The translations under genes and the position numbers were made by a program. A model generated the notes under the pieces. The model had not been told where the DNA came from. It did not search any database and saw nothing but the letters and a program-made list of their open reading frames with translations. Shown piece by piece: positions 35,411-47,817 of a DNA stretch of 64,000 bases. The DNA is from Nymphaea colorata. Taxonomy: Eukaryota > Streptophyta > Magnoliopsida > Nymphaeales > Nymphaeaceae. Each line of letters starts with the position of its first letter. The stretch's first letter is position 1. The stretch spans positions 5,747,528-5,811,527 of the forward strand of contig NC_045140.1 of the NCBI RefSeq assembly GCF_008831285.2. Direction: 5' to 3'.

Positions 35411-35641
35411 CTCGCCTCCATCCCCTGCTCTGCTTGGCTTGGGGTAGCGAGGGATCGCCCCTTGCCGTCCGGCCGGCGAGGGAGACACCGAATTTTCTTT
35501 TACATTTTATTTTTTGAAGATAAACTTAAGGGGCAAACGTGTCATCTAATTATTCATTTTAATATTTTTTTGAGTGTGTGATCAATTTGTAGATTTACAG
35601 GAAAAGTTGGGCAAAAAACACTTTTCGTCTTATGCCTTATT

Positions 35642-36590
35642 AAGCCTGGGCATCGGGCCGGGCCGGGCCGGCCCGACCCGATAAAAGAATCCAATATTGG
35701 GCCCGATTATTGTATCGGGCCAGCCCGTTACCCGGCCCGTTAATAATCGGGCCGGGCCGGGCCGACAATTAATCGGGCCTCGGGCTTGATCTTATGCCCG
35801 AGGCCCGGCCCGGCCCGATAATGGGCCCTAAGGGACGGGCTGGACGCTTCTTGCTGTGAATCTCTTTTTCTAAAGAGAAAAGTATCAACAAGAGGCAAAT
35901 TTCTTATGTTGGGACACTGGTTTCTGAAACGAGAGAGGAAGAGTATGGAAATAGAATGGGGTCGTCGTCTAAAGGCATGATGCGGCGAAACTGGAGCACT
36001 ATAACAGCTACCTCCGCCTGTTCAAGACCACCAAGTTGATCGCTGCCTCTTCCAATCTGCTCTTCCACGCCAGCCTCTCATTGCCCTCTTGCTTGTCCTC
36101 TTCATCAGCTTGTCCCTCACCGCCACCGGCTGCTCCCCCACCGACGCCCTCCATCACCATCGGCTCCTCTCCCATCGATGCAATCCATCACCACAGACAC
36201 CTCCCTCACCAAGGCCCACCACCACCACTAGCTCCTCCCTCACCGACGCCCACCACCACCACCGGCTCCTCCCCACCGATGCCCTTCACCACCACTGCCG
36301 TTCTCTTCAGTTGCATAGCAGAACGATGCTCGATTAGGGAGAAACAATGAAACTAGAAAATGAAATGAAACCAAACCAAAACCCTAACATAACTTAATTT
36401 AAATATATATACCGGGCTTCTCTGGCCCCCGACAATCAAAGTTTGAAGCCCGGGCCCGACGCGTTTATTACCGGGCCGGGCCGGGCCCGTTAATATAAGC
36501 CCGTTATCACTTATTTCAAGGCCCGGGCCCAGGCCCGAGTCGGGCAGGGTACCGGGTACCCACCGGCGGCCCGGCCCGGTGCCCAGGCTT
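35642..36590. mobile_element. Mutator-like (MULE) non-autonomous element with perfect 10-bp TSD
   Basis: 949 bp. ATGCCTTATT is duplicated at 35632-35641 and 36591-36600. Terminal inverted repeats of about 24 bp begin AAGCCTGGGCAYCGGGCC, and both subterminal regions are GGGCCGGGCC-rich. The TSD length of 9-11 bp is typical of Mutator. The interior 35980-36340 has an open frame (LFKTTKLIAASSNLLFHASL, then Pro/His-rich), possibly a captured host exon, which I could not identify. Confidence 0.85.
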
Positions 36591-36600
36591 ATGCCTTATT

Positions 36601-37080
36601 GGCTTTAAAAGGGTATTTTGGTAATTTTATATAATCAAAAGCCGGGAAATTAATCAACGCATACACCATACAGTAACCAATCAAACAATGGTTAAGTTTA
36701 ATTAACACAGTCAGAGATTTTTTTTTTTTTAAATTCAATCCAATCTAATTGGATTCATACTTGAGTTGGACTGTGTTTAAACCGTTGCATACCTGCTCGT
36801 TATAGGTTTAAACAGATCGGATTTGGATCGTATGAAATTGGATGCCGATCAAATTTAATGCAGCAAAAGGGAGAAAAACAGAAAAATAAGAAAAACTCTG
36901 CTATTATTATTATACCCCGGACTAGACGGCCCCATACCTTAGTCAGTGCAGCAATCAACTAGGGATGCTAATAGCTATGATTCAAATTGGAAATCAAACT
37001 GAATTGCTTTGAATAACTCAAATAAATAAATATCTGTCCATCCGGCCCCTTTAGCATGGGTTGCTATCAAATAAATAAAT
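36601..37080. other. Intergenic AT-rich DNA
   Basis: No gene. 36740-36870 and 36960-37060 hold GGATTTGGATCG-like phrases related to a dispersed repeat also seen near 41200, 47820 and 58090. Confidence 0.45.
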
Positions 37081-37436
37081 ATCGTCCAGATCACTTAGTT
37101 TTAAAACGAAAAACCAGATCTTCTAAAGTCTTGTAATTTTTTTTTTTAATAAAATATGAACATTCGACTTTGTTTGTAAATACTAATTCAACATAAAACA
37201 TGTTTTAATTTATAGTTGTTTTTAACAGAACCACTTATTTTCTGTTACCAAATATTGGATACATCCAGATCACTTAAGTTTAGAACAAAAACCAGATCTT
37301 CTATATTCTTGTCAAAAATAATTTTTTAAATAAAATGTCAACATTCGACTATGTTTGTAAATACTAATTCTACATAAAACATGTTTTAATTTAAGTTTTT
37401 TTTATGAAAACCACATATTTTTTTTGTTACCAAAAA
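37081..37436. repeat. Tandem duplication of about 178 bp
   Basis: The unit at 37081-37258 (CCAGATCACTTAGTTT, CCAGATCTTCTA, CATTCGACTTTGTTTG, ATAAAACATGTTTTAATT) recurs in order at 37259-37436 with point changes and small indels. Confidence 0.88.
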
Positions 37437-37620
37437 ATTTGGTGCCATCAGTGCATTTTTCTATTACTAAAAAAACATGTTAAGCTCAAAAAATGACCGA
37501 GTTTGGGTATGATTCTCACTAAAACATTATTAAGACCACATACATGGTCACATTATACAAAAAATACTCTTAACAAGCAATTTTTTAATGGTATAGGCTT
37601 TCTCCCTGAGATCTCCCAAT

Positions 37621-37814
37621 CAGGGGTGGAGGGAGGGGGGGCCGCCTAGGCCTTGGCCCGCCCCGAATTAGCTGAAAAAAAAAATTTTACATTAGAAAAA
37701 TGAAAAATTTTCAGTTGTTTAATGTATTTTTTTAATTAGGTTCAGTTTGGTCCTACCCAAATTTGAGGTTGGATTATTTGGCCCATCCCTAAACGAAATC
37801 CTGGTTTCGTCCTG
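37621..37814. mobile_element. hAT-type MITE, 194 bp, perfect 8-bp TSD
   Basis: CTCCCAAT lies at 37613-37620 and 37815-37822. Left end CAGGGGTGGAGG, right end reading inward CAGGACGAAACCAGGATTTC. Same family as 35215-35410 but in the opposite orientation. Confidence 0.87.
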
Positions 37815-38104
37815 CTCCCAATTACTCTCTTTGTCCTTTTTTTTTTTTTTTTAGGTCCCATACCACTAGATTCGAACAACAAAACCTTGAATTTTTCTGT
37901 TAAAAAAATATTCTAAACAAAATAAAAACATGTTAATATTTATAAAAAATACTTTAATGTAAAGCATGATTTATGCTTCATAATGAAAGAACCGTTCTCA
38001 CTTCTTAGATCATATGTAGATCATATATTAAAGGTTGGATTGTATGAAAAAACAACTTAATCAGTTTGGCTTTTGTCGGGTACTTAGTGGAGACATATAG
38101 TTAC

Positions 38105-38127
38105 ACTATATATATATATATATAAAT
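38105..38127 (+). promoter_or_regulatory. TATA-rich tract upstream of the NPF gene
   Basis: An alternating TATATA run ending TATAAATAAA lies about 260 bases before the proposed start codon at 38385. A plausible TATA element, but a simple repeat could look the same. Confidence 0.35.
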
Positions 38128-38384
38128 AAAATAAAATAAAATAGTAAAAGAATAATGGAGAATGAAAATGCATGGGTGGGTGCCACCGAATATTTTGGAC
38201 TGGCGCGGGCCGTCTCATGCATTTATGATGATTTACCTTTTATTTTGTCTTTTTTTGTTGACCTTACTAAGGTAGGGAGGGGCATATTTGGAAAGAGGGT
38301 AAACCCCCCATTGCTATTATATGAATGCGTGCACATCTCGTACTTCTGCAGCTTCTGGAGAACACGTCCAAGGGCGCGCCTGCA

Positions 38385-39191
38385 ATGGTATGTTAACGAA
38401 ACCCTTTCCTCTTCATCCATTTGATTCCTGATTCCTTCCCGAGTTTTAATTTCTTCCAGAGATTCTTTCCTGAGAATCCGTCACTGCTTCTGGTTCTCTT
38501 CCCGGCTTTTCTTTGAGATGATGATTCGTTGGCTCTCTTGTTAAACTGATGCAGGGGAAATCGGGGGAGGAGAAGGTCGGTGTTTTCGTTGATCATGAGA
38601 GGTGTACTGTCGAGAAGGAGGTTGTCTTCGTCGATTGGAAGGGCAAACCAGAGGACGCAAAGAAGCATGGCGGTCGCCGGGCAGCTGCTTTTGTTTGTGG
38701 TAAGCTCTCGTCTTTCGTTCTTTCACCCACGAGAGAGACTATAGGGTTCTAGAAAGAGAGAGAGAGAACGGTGGACGTCTCATTCGTTCGTTCATTGACT
38801 AATGAGAGAGCTTAAAAGAGTTTCTGCTCTTGTATAAATATAAATATATAGAAACAAGAAGACTTTCATGAAAATTGTTCGAGCCATCATCGTTCTCGAA
38901 AAGATCGTTACTAAATTGTAAGTATAAAAATTGAACTATTTCTACCTCTCAATAAAGACAAATAAGGCTTTTTGTCTGCCATGATTTTATCCCTAATTTT
39001 ACTCATCATTTTTGCGTCTGATTTTTTTTTTTTATATGTTGTACATCCTTTGCTTTGGGATGTGTTTTGTTGAAATGAAATGTTTTTCAGCATTCTCTTT
39101 CCGTTTCTGTTTTTGTACTTCTAAAAAAATAGTTTGCTTTGGTATTGAACTACTGGTAATCGACGTCCAAATGATTCCCATTAGGTCTGGC

Positions 39192-39267
<76 letters not shown>

Positions 39268-42200
39268 CCTTTATAAAAGTTTAATTTCTTGACAAAAAGT
39301 TGAGATATTTTTAATGGGCACGTGTCTGCAACTAGTTTTATTGGGTATATTTTGACCGACTTTGGAATAATATTTGTGGGCACAAGTATTCTCATTACAT
39401 TGAAGTATTAGATTTGGAAAGGTTAGTGATGAAGTTATGAATATGCTCGAGCGAAAATCACAGAATAAGAATGCTTAAAATTGATGGAATCACATACATA
39501 TGACAGATATAGCCGAGGCAGGGCACATGCCACTGGTTTAAAAGTTAACTTACATATGATATCGACTCTTTAGCGCCCTGACTTGCCAAAAATTATGATG
39601 TTGACTGCACCATTGCCTTAGTCTTTCTTAATTTCCAACCAGTGGGGGAGCCACAGACTGGTGTGTGGGCAGTTGCCCACAGCAGCTTCTCATTTTTCTG
39701 TCAAATTTACATTAATATCGTTTATAATATTTATTATGAATCATTGTCACAGAAAACACATTTAAACCGTGCAAAACAAGTCAGTCGAATAAAACGTGAA
39801 AACAAAGTTTTTTTTAAACGTCAAAAAATGAAAAATGGGTACAATATGCCAAAAAAATAAAAAAAAGTATAATATGGATTTTTTTGCATTTTTTTCATAT
39901 TTTTATTAATTTTTATTTTTTATGTTTTAGGATTTATTAAATGTTTTAATTTTTTTAAAAATTCAACCAGTTGTCGTATTATATTTGAGAAATGTCTTAC
40001 CGTATAATTCTCATACATGTTTTTTGTGACAGTTTTATGAATACATGTAAATGTATGAAAATTTGTAAATCGGTGTCCTTTTAAATTTTTTTTTTTGGGG
40101 TTCCGCCACTGTTTTCAACACAACTATTATTTTCAACACAACTATTATGACGCTGTAAGCCATCATGGGGGAGATGGTTCTTTTCGTTTAATAATTTGAC
40201 AACACTTAGGTTTACAATGTTGCATAGATTTGAGATCCATGTTTAGAGGTTTGATATTAAATCCACAGTTTGTCAGATTCTACCTTAGTCCATCCATAAT
40301 TTTAGAAAATTTCACTTATTGTACGTAAAAATTATGAAAAAAAAATTATTGCAATTCGCAATATTTCATTATGTATAATGATGCTTGCTTTGATTAAAAA
40401 AATAAAAAGCTAATGTCATGTGTTTCTGATCAATCGTCGACGGCCGTCCATCCATGAATGAACTATATGAGTTGCAGCGGCGGAGGCCCTGGAGAACATG
40501 GTCGTGGTTTCGAACGCGGCGAACTTAGTGACGTACTTCTACTCCTCCATGAACTACTCGCTCGCTCAGTCGGCGAACATGGTGACCAACTTCCTTGGGA
40601 CCTCCTTGATGCTCTCTCTCCTCGGAGGCTTCATCTGTGATTCCTTCCTCAACAGGTTCTGGACGATCATCACGTTTGGCATAATTGAATTGCTGGTAAG
40701 TGAAGATCTAGAAATGTTCTCAAAATGTAGTCCCATGTATGTCACTGATTCACAGCCGCATATATTGTTATCAGCAGGGCCCAAAATCATGCATGATATT
40801 TTTTGAAAAATGTGTTTTTAAAGAACTTGGTATGTTTCAATATATAATAATAATACGGTTTTTATGTAGGGGTATATTCATTGAACACTTTTTAAAGTGG
40901 ACAAAGAATCTAATCAGTTTTTGAGTTAGATGCATCAAGCACTAATATATATATATATATTATAAAAGTGGCTGTTATCATTAGAAAAAAAAAAAGCAGA
41001 TTCGTTTAAATACGCTTGTTTTTGTGGCTCAAGTCCAGGGCGATCACAAGGCTATTAACCTGTCGATCGACCGAGGCGAGATGTAGACAGATCGGGTCAC
41101 GAATGATCCAAACCGCTTCTTTTGTAAAGTGAATCCAGTGACAGGCCTTGATCCGAGTAAGTGTATCGAATAGGGTGTTTGTGATATTGGATCTCTGGGA
41201 ACAGGTGAACCATCATGATATTAGTTTTTTAAAAAGTAAAAACAGGTTTATCTGGATCCAGGCATGCCTGGTGCCTGATAGGCTTGGGATCAACATTTGT
41301 GACTCGGGATTTCGAATCTGATCTGAATCTGGATACCAGTATCTTTTCAAAGTTAGACACTTCGAATCTCATTTGGATTTTGGATCCATTTATATCCTAA
41401 CGCTGATTGATCTTATCTGAAAGACTGCACAGGATTAACCAGCATGGGTCAAACTTGGTTAGGAGTTGGTCTTTAGGGAGCCTAACAATCCTACAACCCA
41501 TTAAATAACATTTATGAAGACTTTTCATGGGATTTTACGTACCCAAAACAAAATTTATAAGGAGAACCCCCTTATAAGAATAAATGTCAAAAAATAATTT
41601 TGAAAAGACAAAAATGCCCCTCATTCGGCTAAAGGTGGCTTGCCACTTGTGAGGAGTTCAAAGGTCAAACTTTGAGTGTGTTCTGCCTAATGGCAAGTCG
41701 AAATTCTTCGCACTATGCTGCCATTGGTCGTGAGACCGACGGCTTAGTTTCGTCGAGATCCTTTTAATTTGAAGGAGGTCTAGAGTTCAATCAAAACTCC
41801 GGCATATAATATTGTCGGAGTTTAAACTTTTTGATGTTTTAAAAGACTAAAATGCCCTTTGAAAAGAATGAATGGGTGTTGAAAAGTTGGTGCCATAACC
41901 CTAGCTAGCTTGTCAACTTTTCTCTAGAAAAAGTAGAGAGCATAATGCTCCGGTTGTGCCAACATGCTTAAAAATACTAACATTTCACACCATACAAGTG
42001 AACATGTGTTGATGAACAATTTATTATTCACCAATTTCAAAAGCTCCATGATTAAGAAAACGCACCTTCCCGTTGTGGAGATTTAGTGGACTGAATGTGG
42101 TGATTAGGTCCTACATTTCATCAGTCACGTGATTGCTAGCTATTTTTTAACCAAAAAAAAAAAAAGCAAAGAAAAAGATGGTGTTTACCTAACATAATTT

Positions 42201-45200
42201 TTTTTATATTAGTGCTCATTTGCCATACTGCCATGGAAAAATGCGATGGTCATTTTCATGATTATTGATAGTGATGACAATAGATATTGTCGTCAGATCT
42301 TCATAAAAAGTATAGAATGACATCAATCTATAGCATTATTTGATTAGTCCGGTTGACTTCCTTTTCCATATAAGTGGGAGACAGAGACCAAGTATCTGAA
42401 TCGAGTACCTCAAATGACTTCTTCAACTCTTCATCTATTCGAGATTGAATCTGCGGAAGATATTGCTTCGCGCCAAAGTCCAACCACTCTTTGTTGTCGT
42501 GGATTGCCCCTTCCATCTCGCCTGATTGAGGGAAACAGTATCCTGTGATGTTCTATATAAGGACGTGTTTGATGAGACACATATTCATAAATCACACCAT
42601 TTAAAAAGTTAATATTTTTATTTTAGGAAATATAATGCGATTATGATTGTTGTTTCCAAATCTAACCATCCAAGTATTGGACATGATAACATCATGGTTA
42701 TGAAATTTATATTTTAGGAGCATGTATTCCAAAAGCACAATATTCCTTCTCATTCCAAGCATCTTGATCTAGAGTCAAACATGCTTCATTGATTTTCAAT
42801 CCTTTTATATATGAATATCTCTTAAAGTTTGAAATTTAAACTTAAAAGTACCCTTGACTTTCATATCTAACTAGTGGTACGTATGCACATGGATAACAGG
42901 GATTATCTATTATGACCATCCAAGCACATTTCAAGCAATTCCATCCACCTCCACATCAAAGGCCATCGGCAGCCCAAGCTGCCATGCTCTACTCAGGACT
43001 CTACATCATGGCCCTGGGCATTGGCGGGGTGAAGGCGGCTCTTCCGGCACACGGCGGCGACCAATTCCCGGACCGGAATAAGCGATTGTCTAATTTCTTC
43101 AACTGGTTCTTCTTCAGCCTGTGCAGTGGTGGCCTCGTAGCAGTGACATTGATAGTCTGGATCCAAGAGAACAAGGGCTGGCAGTGGGGTTTTGGGGTAG
43201 CCACTGGTGCCATCTTCTTGCTTCTTGTTGTAGTCAGCCTTGGCCTGCCCTATTACAGGCACAAGATTCCCAGTGGAAGCCCATTCAGCAGAATCACAAA
43301 GGTAGTTTGGTTCAAAAGTTAAAGCTTTATAGCCCATTTAGATGTTGCTAAAGTCACATCAACTACCTGTTCTAGGATCGAAATTAACTTTATAAAAGCT
43401 GTTTTGATCACATGCTTTCAGCATCATCCAAATGGAATCTTAGTTCATTTCTAAGTCATACGGGTATGTGTGATTTGTTCACGTACCTGTGTGCGACATG
43501 GGTACATGAAGGGCTATATTCTAAAACATAAAAAAATATGTTTTCAAGTTTATTTTTTCTTTAATTTTGACTTTTTCCTTCCTTTTTATTTTCCTTCTAC
43601 TAGGATTCCATATTTTCTTCTCATTTTTCTTTAATTTTCAGATTTTTTGTGGATTATTATATATATAACAAATATAATTTACATATACACTTTGCCGTAC
43701 ACCATACCCAAATTTTCTAAATTGGCTGTTCCCATGCCCATGTCTCCATACTCGCACCTGTATCGTACCCGTACCCATCTGTATCGTACCCGTACCCATG
43801 TACTTAGGTTCATTTACATTCTCTTTTGTCACTTGTAAGTGAATACTTTTAAATTTGATTATTTAGGTGCTTGTGTGTTCAATCAAGAACAGAAACGTGA
43901 CCTTGCCTGCACACATCCCTGCAATCGACCGAAGTCCAAAGCTTGAGAATCGATTCAGGCAAGCTCTCTCTCTCTCTCTCTCTCTCCCTCTCTCTCTCTC
44001 TCTCTTATGTTATGACAGTTGACAAGAAGTTGCAGACTCTTCACCAAGTCTCAACACTTTCATTTTGCTGCTTGAGCTTTGTCATGACATTGTCTTGAAA
44101 AGCTTGCTGTTGGAGTTAAAGAAAACAGACATTTTTGGTACAAGGTTAGCTTCACTAAGAAAATGAACACATGCACATGGGCGTGCCAGCCAACACGCAC
44201 ATAAATAAGGGTAAGAAGAAGAATAATGTAAGAAAGCAAATTCTTATTTGTTCCATTGGTGCTTCGAACTTGAAATGCACATGAAAGAAATGAACAATAC
44301 TTCTTTTTCTTTCAAATTGTTTTACCAGTAATAAAATCTGCATCAGATCTTTGGTCTCCGCTTGAGTTCAGTTCAATGAAAAACTAATTTGGATCTCTCA
44401 ATATGACTTCATTGTGAATGGTTCTGACCTAATTGGTGGCCGGATAAAAAATCAAAGACGTGAACTTAGACTAATTCACAACGTCTTCTTCATCCTTACA
44501 GGGACTTGAGCTTATAGCTTCATTAAGTCATTTTTGTGGATATTAATTAGAAAGAGGCTTCCACCACTTACATATACACACATATCAATGTGCGTCCATG
44601 CACACAGACATACACATGTAACTCCATTAGAGAGCTGAACAAAAGATGCAGATCAAGAAAATTTATGACTAAGCAAAGGAGAACACTAATTTTTGCAGGT
44701 TCTTGGACAAGGCAACACTGAGGGACTGCACTGATGATGAAGTTGCAGAAACAAAGATCTTCCTTGGCCTTCTTCCAATCTTCTTCAGCACCATCATGAT
44801 GAACTGCTGCTTGGCCCAACTCTCCACCTTCTCCATACAGCAGGGCCACAGGATGAACACCACCCTCTTCCACTCCTTCACCATCCCCACTTCCTCCCTC
44901 ACAGCCATCCCCCTGGTCTTCATGCTCCTCTCTGTGTCCCTCTATGACCGGTTCTTCCTCAAGGCAGCCGCCCGGCACGGGCTCACGCCGCTCAAGAGGA
45001 TCGGACTAGGCCTAGTCCTGGCCTCTGTTGCCATGGCCGTGGCTGCCATTGTTGAGGTGAAACGAAAGGCGCGGCTCGAGGCACCAATCTCGGTTCTGTG
45101 GCTGGGATGGCAGTACTTGCTGCTTGGTGTATCAGACATGTTTACACTGGCAGGGATGATGGAGTTCTTCTACTCTGAAGCGCCAGAGAGCATGAGGAGT

Positions 45201-45419
45201 GTGTGCACAGCAGGGTCTTGGTGCTCCACTGCAAGTGGGTTCTTTCTTAGCTCAGTCCTGGTCACTCTGGCTAATGCGCTGAGCTCAGGACTGGGCTCAA
45301 GGGAGTGGATAGCTGGGACTGACTTGAACAACAGTAGGCTTGAGCTCTTCTATACCGTGTTGGCTCTGCTCAACTTCTTCAACTTTCTGAACTATCTCTT
45401 CTGGGCAAGATGGTATTAG
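38385..45419 (+). CDS. NPF/PTR family transporter, NPF4-like, six coding exons
   Basis: Exons: 38385-38387 (ATG only), 38555-38699, 40478-40695, 42900-43301, 43867-43958, 44699-45419, giving 526 residues with stop TAG at 45417. Seen: DWKGKP and KKHGG at the N-terminus, EALENM in TM1, NLVTYF, NMVTNFLGTSL, GGFICDSFLNRFW, LTIQAH-like MTIQAHF, GLYIMALGIGGVKAALPAHGGDQF, NFFNWFFFSLC, VWIQENKGWQWGFGV, LPIFFSTIMMNCCLAQLSTFS, YDRFF, GLVLASVAMAVAA, QYLLLGVSDMFTLAGMMEFFYSEAP. These are hallmarks of the 12-TM NRT1/PTR proton-coupled transporters of plant membranes (nitrate, peptides, hormones); the phrasing is closest to NPF4 as I recall it, so the substrate is unknown. The usual ExxER of TM1 reads ExxEN. 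Length is slightly short for the family (550-600), mainly in the central loop. Splice sites are GT-AG except intron 5 (GC-AG). The tiny first exon is inferred. Confidence 0.88.
39195..39261. repeat. (TA)n microsatellite in NPF intron 2
   Basis: Uninterrupted TA run of about 67 bases. Open Ile-Tyr frames here are artefacts. Confidence 0.95.
39640..40111. mobile_element. hAT-type MITE, 472 bp, in NPF intron 2
   Basis: Flanked by TTTCCAAC (39632-39639) and TTTTCAAC (40112-40119), an 8-bp duplication with one mismatch. Left end CAGTGGGGGAGCCAC, right end reading inward CAGTGGCGGAACCCC. AT-rich interior without coding capacity. Directly right of it an 18-bp unit is duplicated (40112-40129 and 40130-40147). 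Confidence 0.85.
43959..44698 (+). other. GC-AG intron (intron 5) of the NPF gene
   Basis: The frame across the join needs AG from exon 5 and G from exon 6 to make Arg in NRFRFLDKA. The donor is CAG|GCAAGC and the acceptor TTTTTGCAG. No GT donor nearby keeps the frame. A CT microsatellite (43964-44005) begins five bases inside the intron. Confidence 0.8.
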
Positions 45420-45860
45420 TGGAACCCATCATTTTCCCTCTTTTTTTTGAAACTTACATGATTTTCCTTCATTATCCTAAAAAATGATTGATGGGTGGGG
45501 TCATACAAGGGGTGACCATTCCATGTGATTAGAGAGAGAGAAGGAAAAAAAGAAAAAGAAAAAGAAATCTTCTTACAGTAGAAGGGTTTATGGACTCATG
45601 GATTGGGTAGGCCTCTTTAATTTGTTCTCTACTTGAATGAGATAATGAAGAAGATGCTGGAAAGCACAAACATGTCACATGTAAGGCATATAGAAGTTGG
45701 GGGCAATCATAAGATATGTGGGTTAGCTTCATAATGCAATGAAAGGACAAGTACCCAACCTAGTGCTTGGGTGTCTGTACTCACACTTGTCAATGTTCCT
45801 CAAGAACCCATGCTTATTATTGGTCAAAAGAATAAAAACCAATCATGCTAAGATTAAAAT

Positions 45861-45924
<64 letters not shown>

Positions 45925-47769
45925 ATTGAACTCTATCTAGTGGGAGAGTCAAAAAATGTTTTATTGAGAGGCACTAATATATAACCGCCTAATTTTAGAT
46001 TCTTTTAAAAGTTTTAGATTCAAGGAATACCGATATGTAATAGAAATAATTATGAGAGCACATAAATATTTTAATAAACTAAATTATGCAGACTCCAGCT
46101 GCATGTGTAAGATCTGTAAATCTGTTTGATTCATGAACAGGTACAAGGATGTGACATCCTCATGCACTATTTTTTTTTCATTATTTTTAAATATTTTTAA
46201 TGATTCTGTTATTTTTCAACAATCATTTATTTTCAAAACCGATTCATCTAACTTGCTTAATCTGCCGATTCATTGGCACCTTGGTAGATGCGATTAAGTT
46301 TCTGTTTTTGACAAAACTGGTCAATGTTGCTTACTACGATGGCAGTAGCAAGAAGTCTGCTCAGGTCGCCAATTTGATGCTTGAAATATGGGGGGCAATT
46401 AGTGGCAGAGCTAGAAAATTTTGGTGGGGAACTCTAACCAATCTTTGTCTTAAGAGAATGAATGATTGCAGGGCACTGACTCAGCTCTGGTGTGGGCAAC
46501 ACATGTGGTTGGACCTAGCTGAACCTAAGTCCAGCGTAATCACAATACAAGATTTAAGAAGCTGGTGTGGGCAGTGGCCCACGCCAATCACACATTACCT
46601 CCGGGCAATATGCCTGTCATGCTGCTTGTATCCAACGACCATGCATTAGTGTTCGATTTATGCTCTTCAATCAAAACTATTATTTTTTGAAGCATAAAAA
46701 TTGAGGAACGTAGCATTTGAACATGATGTCTAATAAAACACTGCAAGCATACTATATGTTTCTTTCAAGGTTGTTTGCTAACAGTAATACTAAATCATTG
46801 TTATATGTATTTGTCCTACAATTGAGACAGATTTATGGAACTGCCTCAATTTTTAGGACAGATGCACTATCAAACGGCCCCTCAAGAGTCATGAGCTACA
46901 ACATTTAATGGAAACGTAAATGAATTGGGTGTATTCTATTACCATTCCGGTCTCAAAGTTTAATCGGTTTTGTTTAAGATATTTGGATCTGATTACTAAT
47001 TGGATTTATACTAATTAGTATGCAGCTTCACATCAAATCGAAGTCCAAATACTGTATCGGAATGGGATCAAATATAAAATGTCAGATCTTATACTATTTT
47101 GAGACGCATTCAGTTAAAAAAAGTAAACTCCTTAATTTAATCCGTTTGTAGAGTTCAATTAAGATGAATTAGGTGAAGGCTGAATTCGACCCAGATCCGA
47201 GCCATTTACATCTTGATCAACTCACATTACTATACAAAATATCACCTGCTCTCTTAGGGAAAAAAAAAATCAGAAAGTGGAAAAGAATTCACAAAGTTCT
47301 GAAAAAGAAAGTTGCTCGTATAATTCTAACTTTCCTGCTATTCTATATCACATTTCATAAACTTGAAAGCTACGAGATAAGCAGAGAATGCTTGACCAAG
47401 TACCCGGATCGGTTTGGGTTGTCCATCTGAGCAATAAACTAAATGCTTTTGAGAGTTAGCGTACAGGAATATGCAGGATTCTGTTACACATTTCAATTGC
47501 TTTAATCTCTTTGTATTTATAACATTTAAGGACTTGATAATCCACTATTTATGGGCATCCACCCTGTAGAGCCAATGTTAATCGATTGTTTGAAGAACTG
47601 TCCATCATTTGGCCGAGCCGGCCCAAGTGTTACCGGGCGATAAAAAATAATAGTCTTCAATATGCGAGAGAGAGAGAGAGAGTGGTAGGTCTGGTCGTTG
47701 ATTTTCAAAAGGTTTATGGTAAAATAAAAGATAAAAAAGTTGTTAATTACTGCTAGACGACAAAAATAC

Positions 47770-47801
<32 letters not shown>

Positions 47802-47817
47802 CAAAAGGATAACATAT
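45420..47817. other. Intergenic region with (GA)n tract
   Basis: Follows the NPF stop; AATAAA at 45832 could be a polyadenylation signal. A GA run lies at 45865-45921. 46395-46610 begins TAGTGGCAGAGCTAG and contains GGTGTGGGCAGTGGCCCAC, like the MITE at 39640, with GGGCAAT on both sides, so it may be another hAT-type MITE (weak). No coding sequence is convincing. Confidence 0.45.

Noticed and set aside
38155-38424. 89-residue plus-strand frame before the NPF gene
   Set aside because: No motif; the splice pattern places the transporter start at 38385 in another context.
42328-42516. Minus-strand frame in NPF intron 3 (MEGAIHDNKEWLDF)
   Set aside because: Looks protein-like, but no neighbouring exon or family could be recognised; left as intron sequence.
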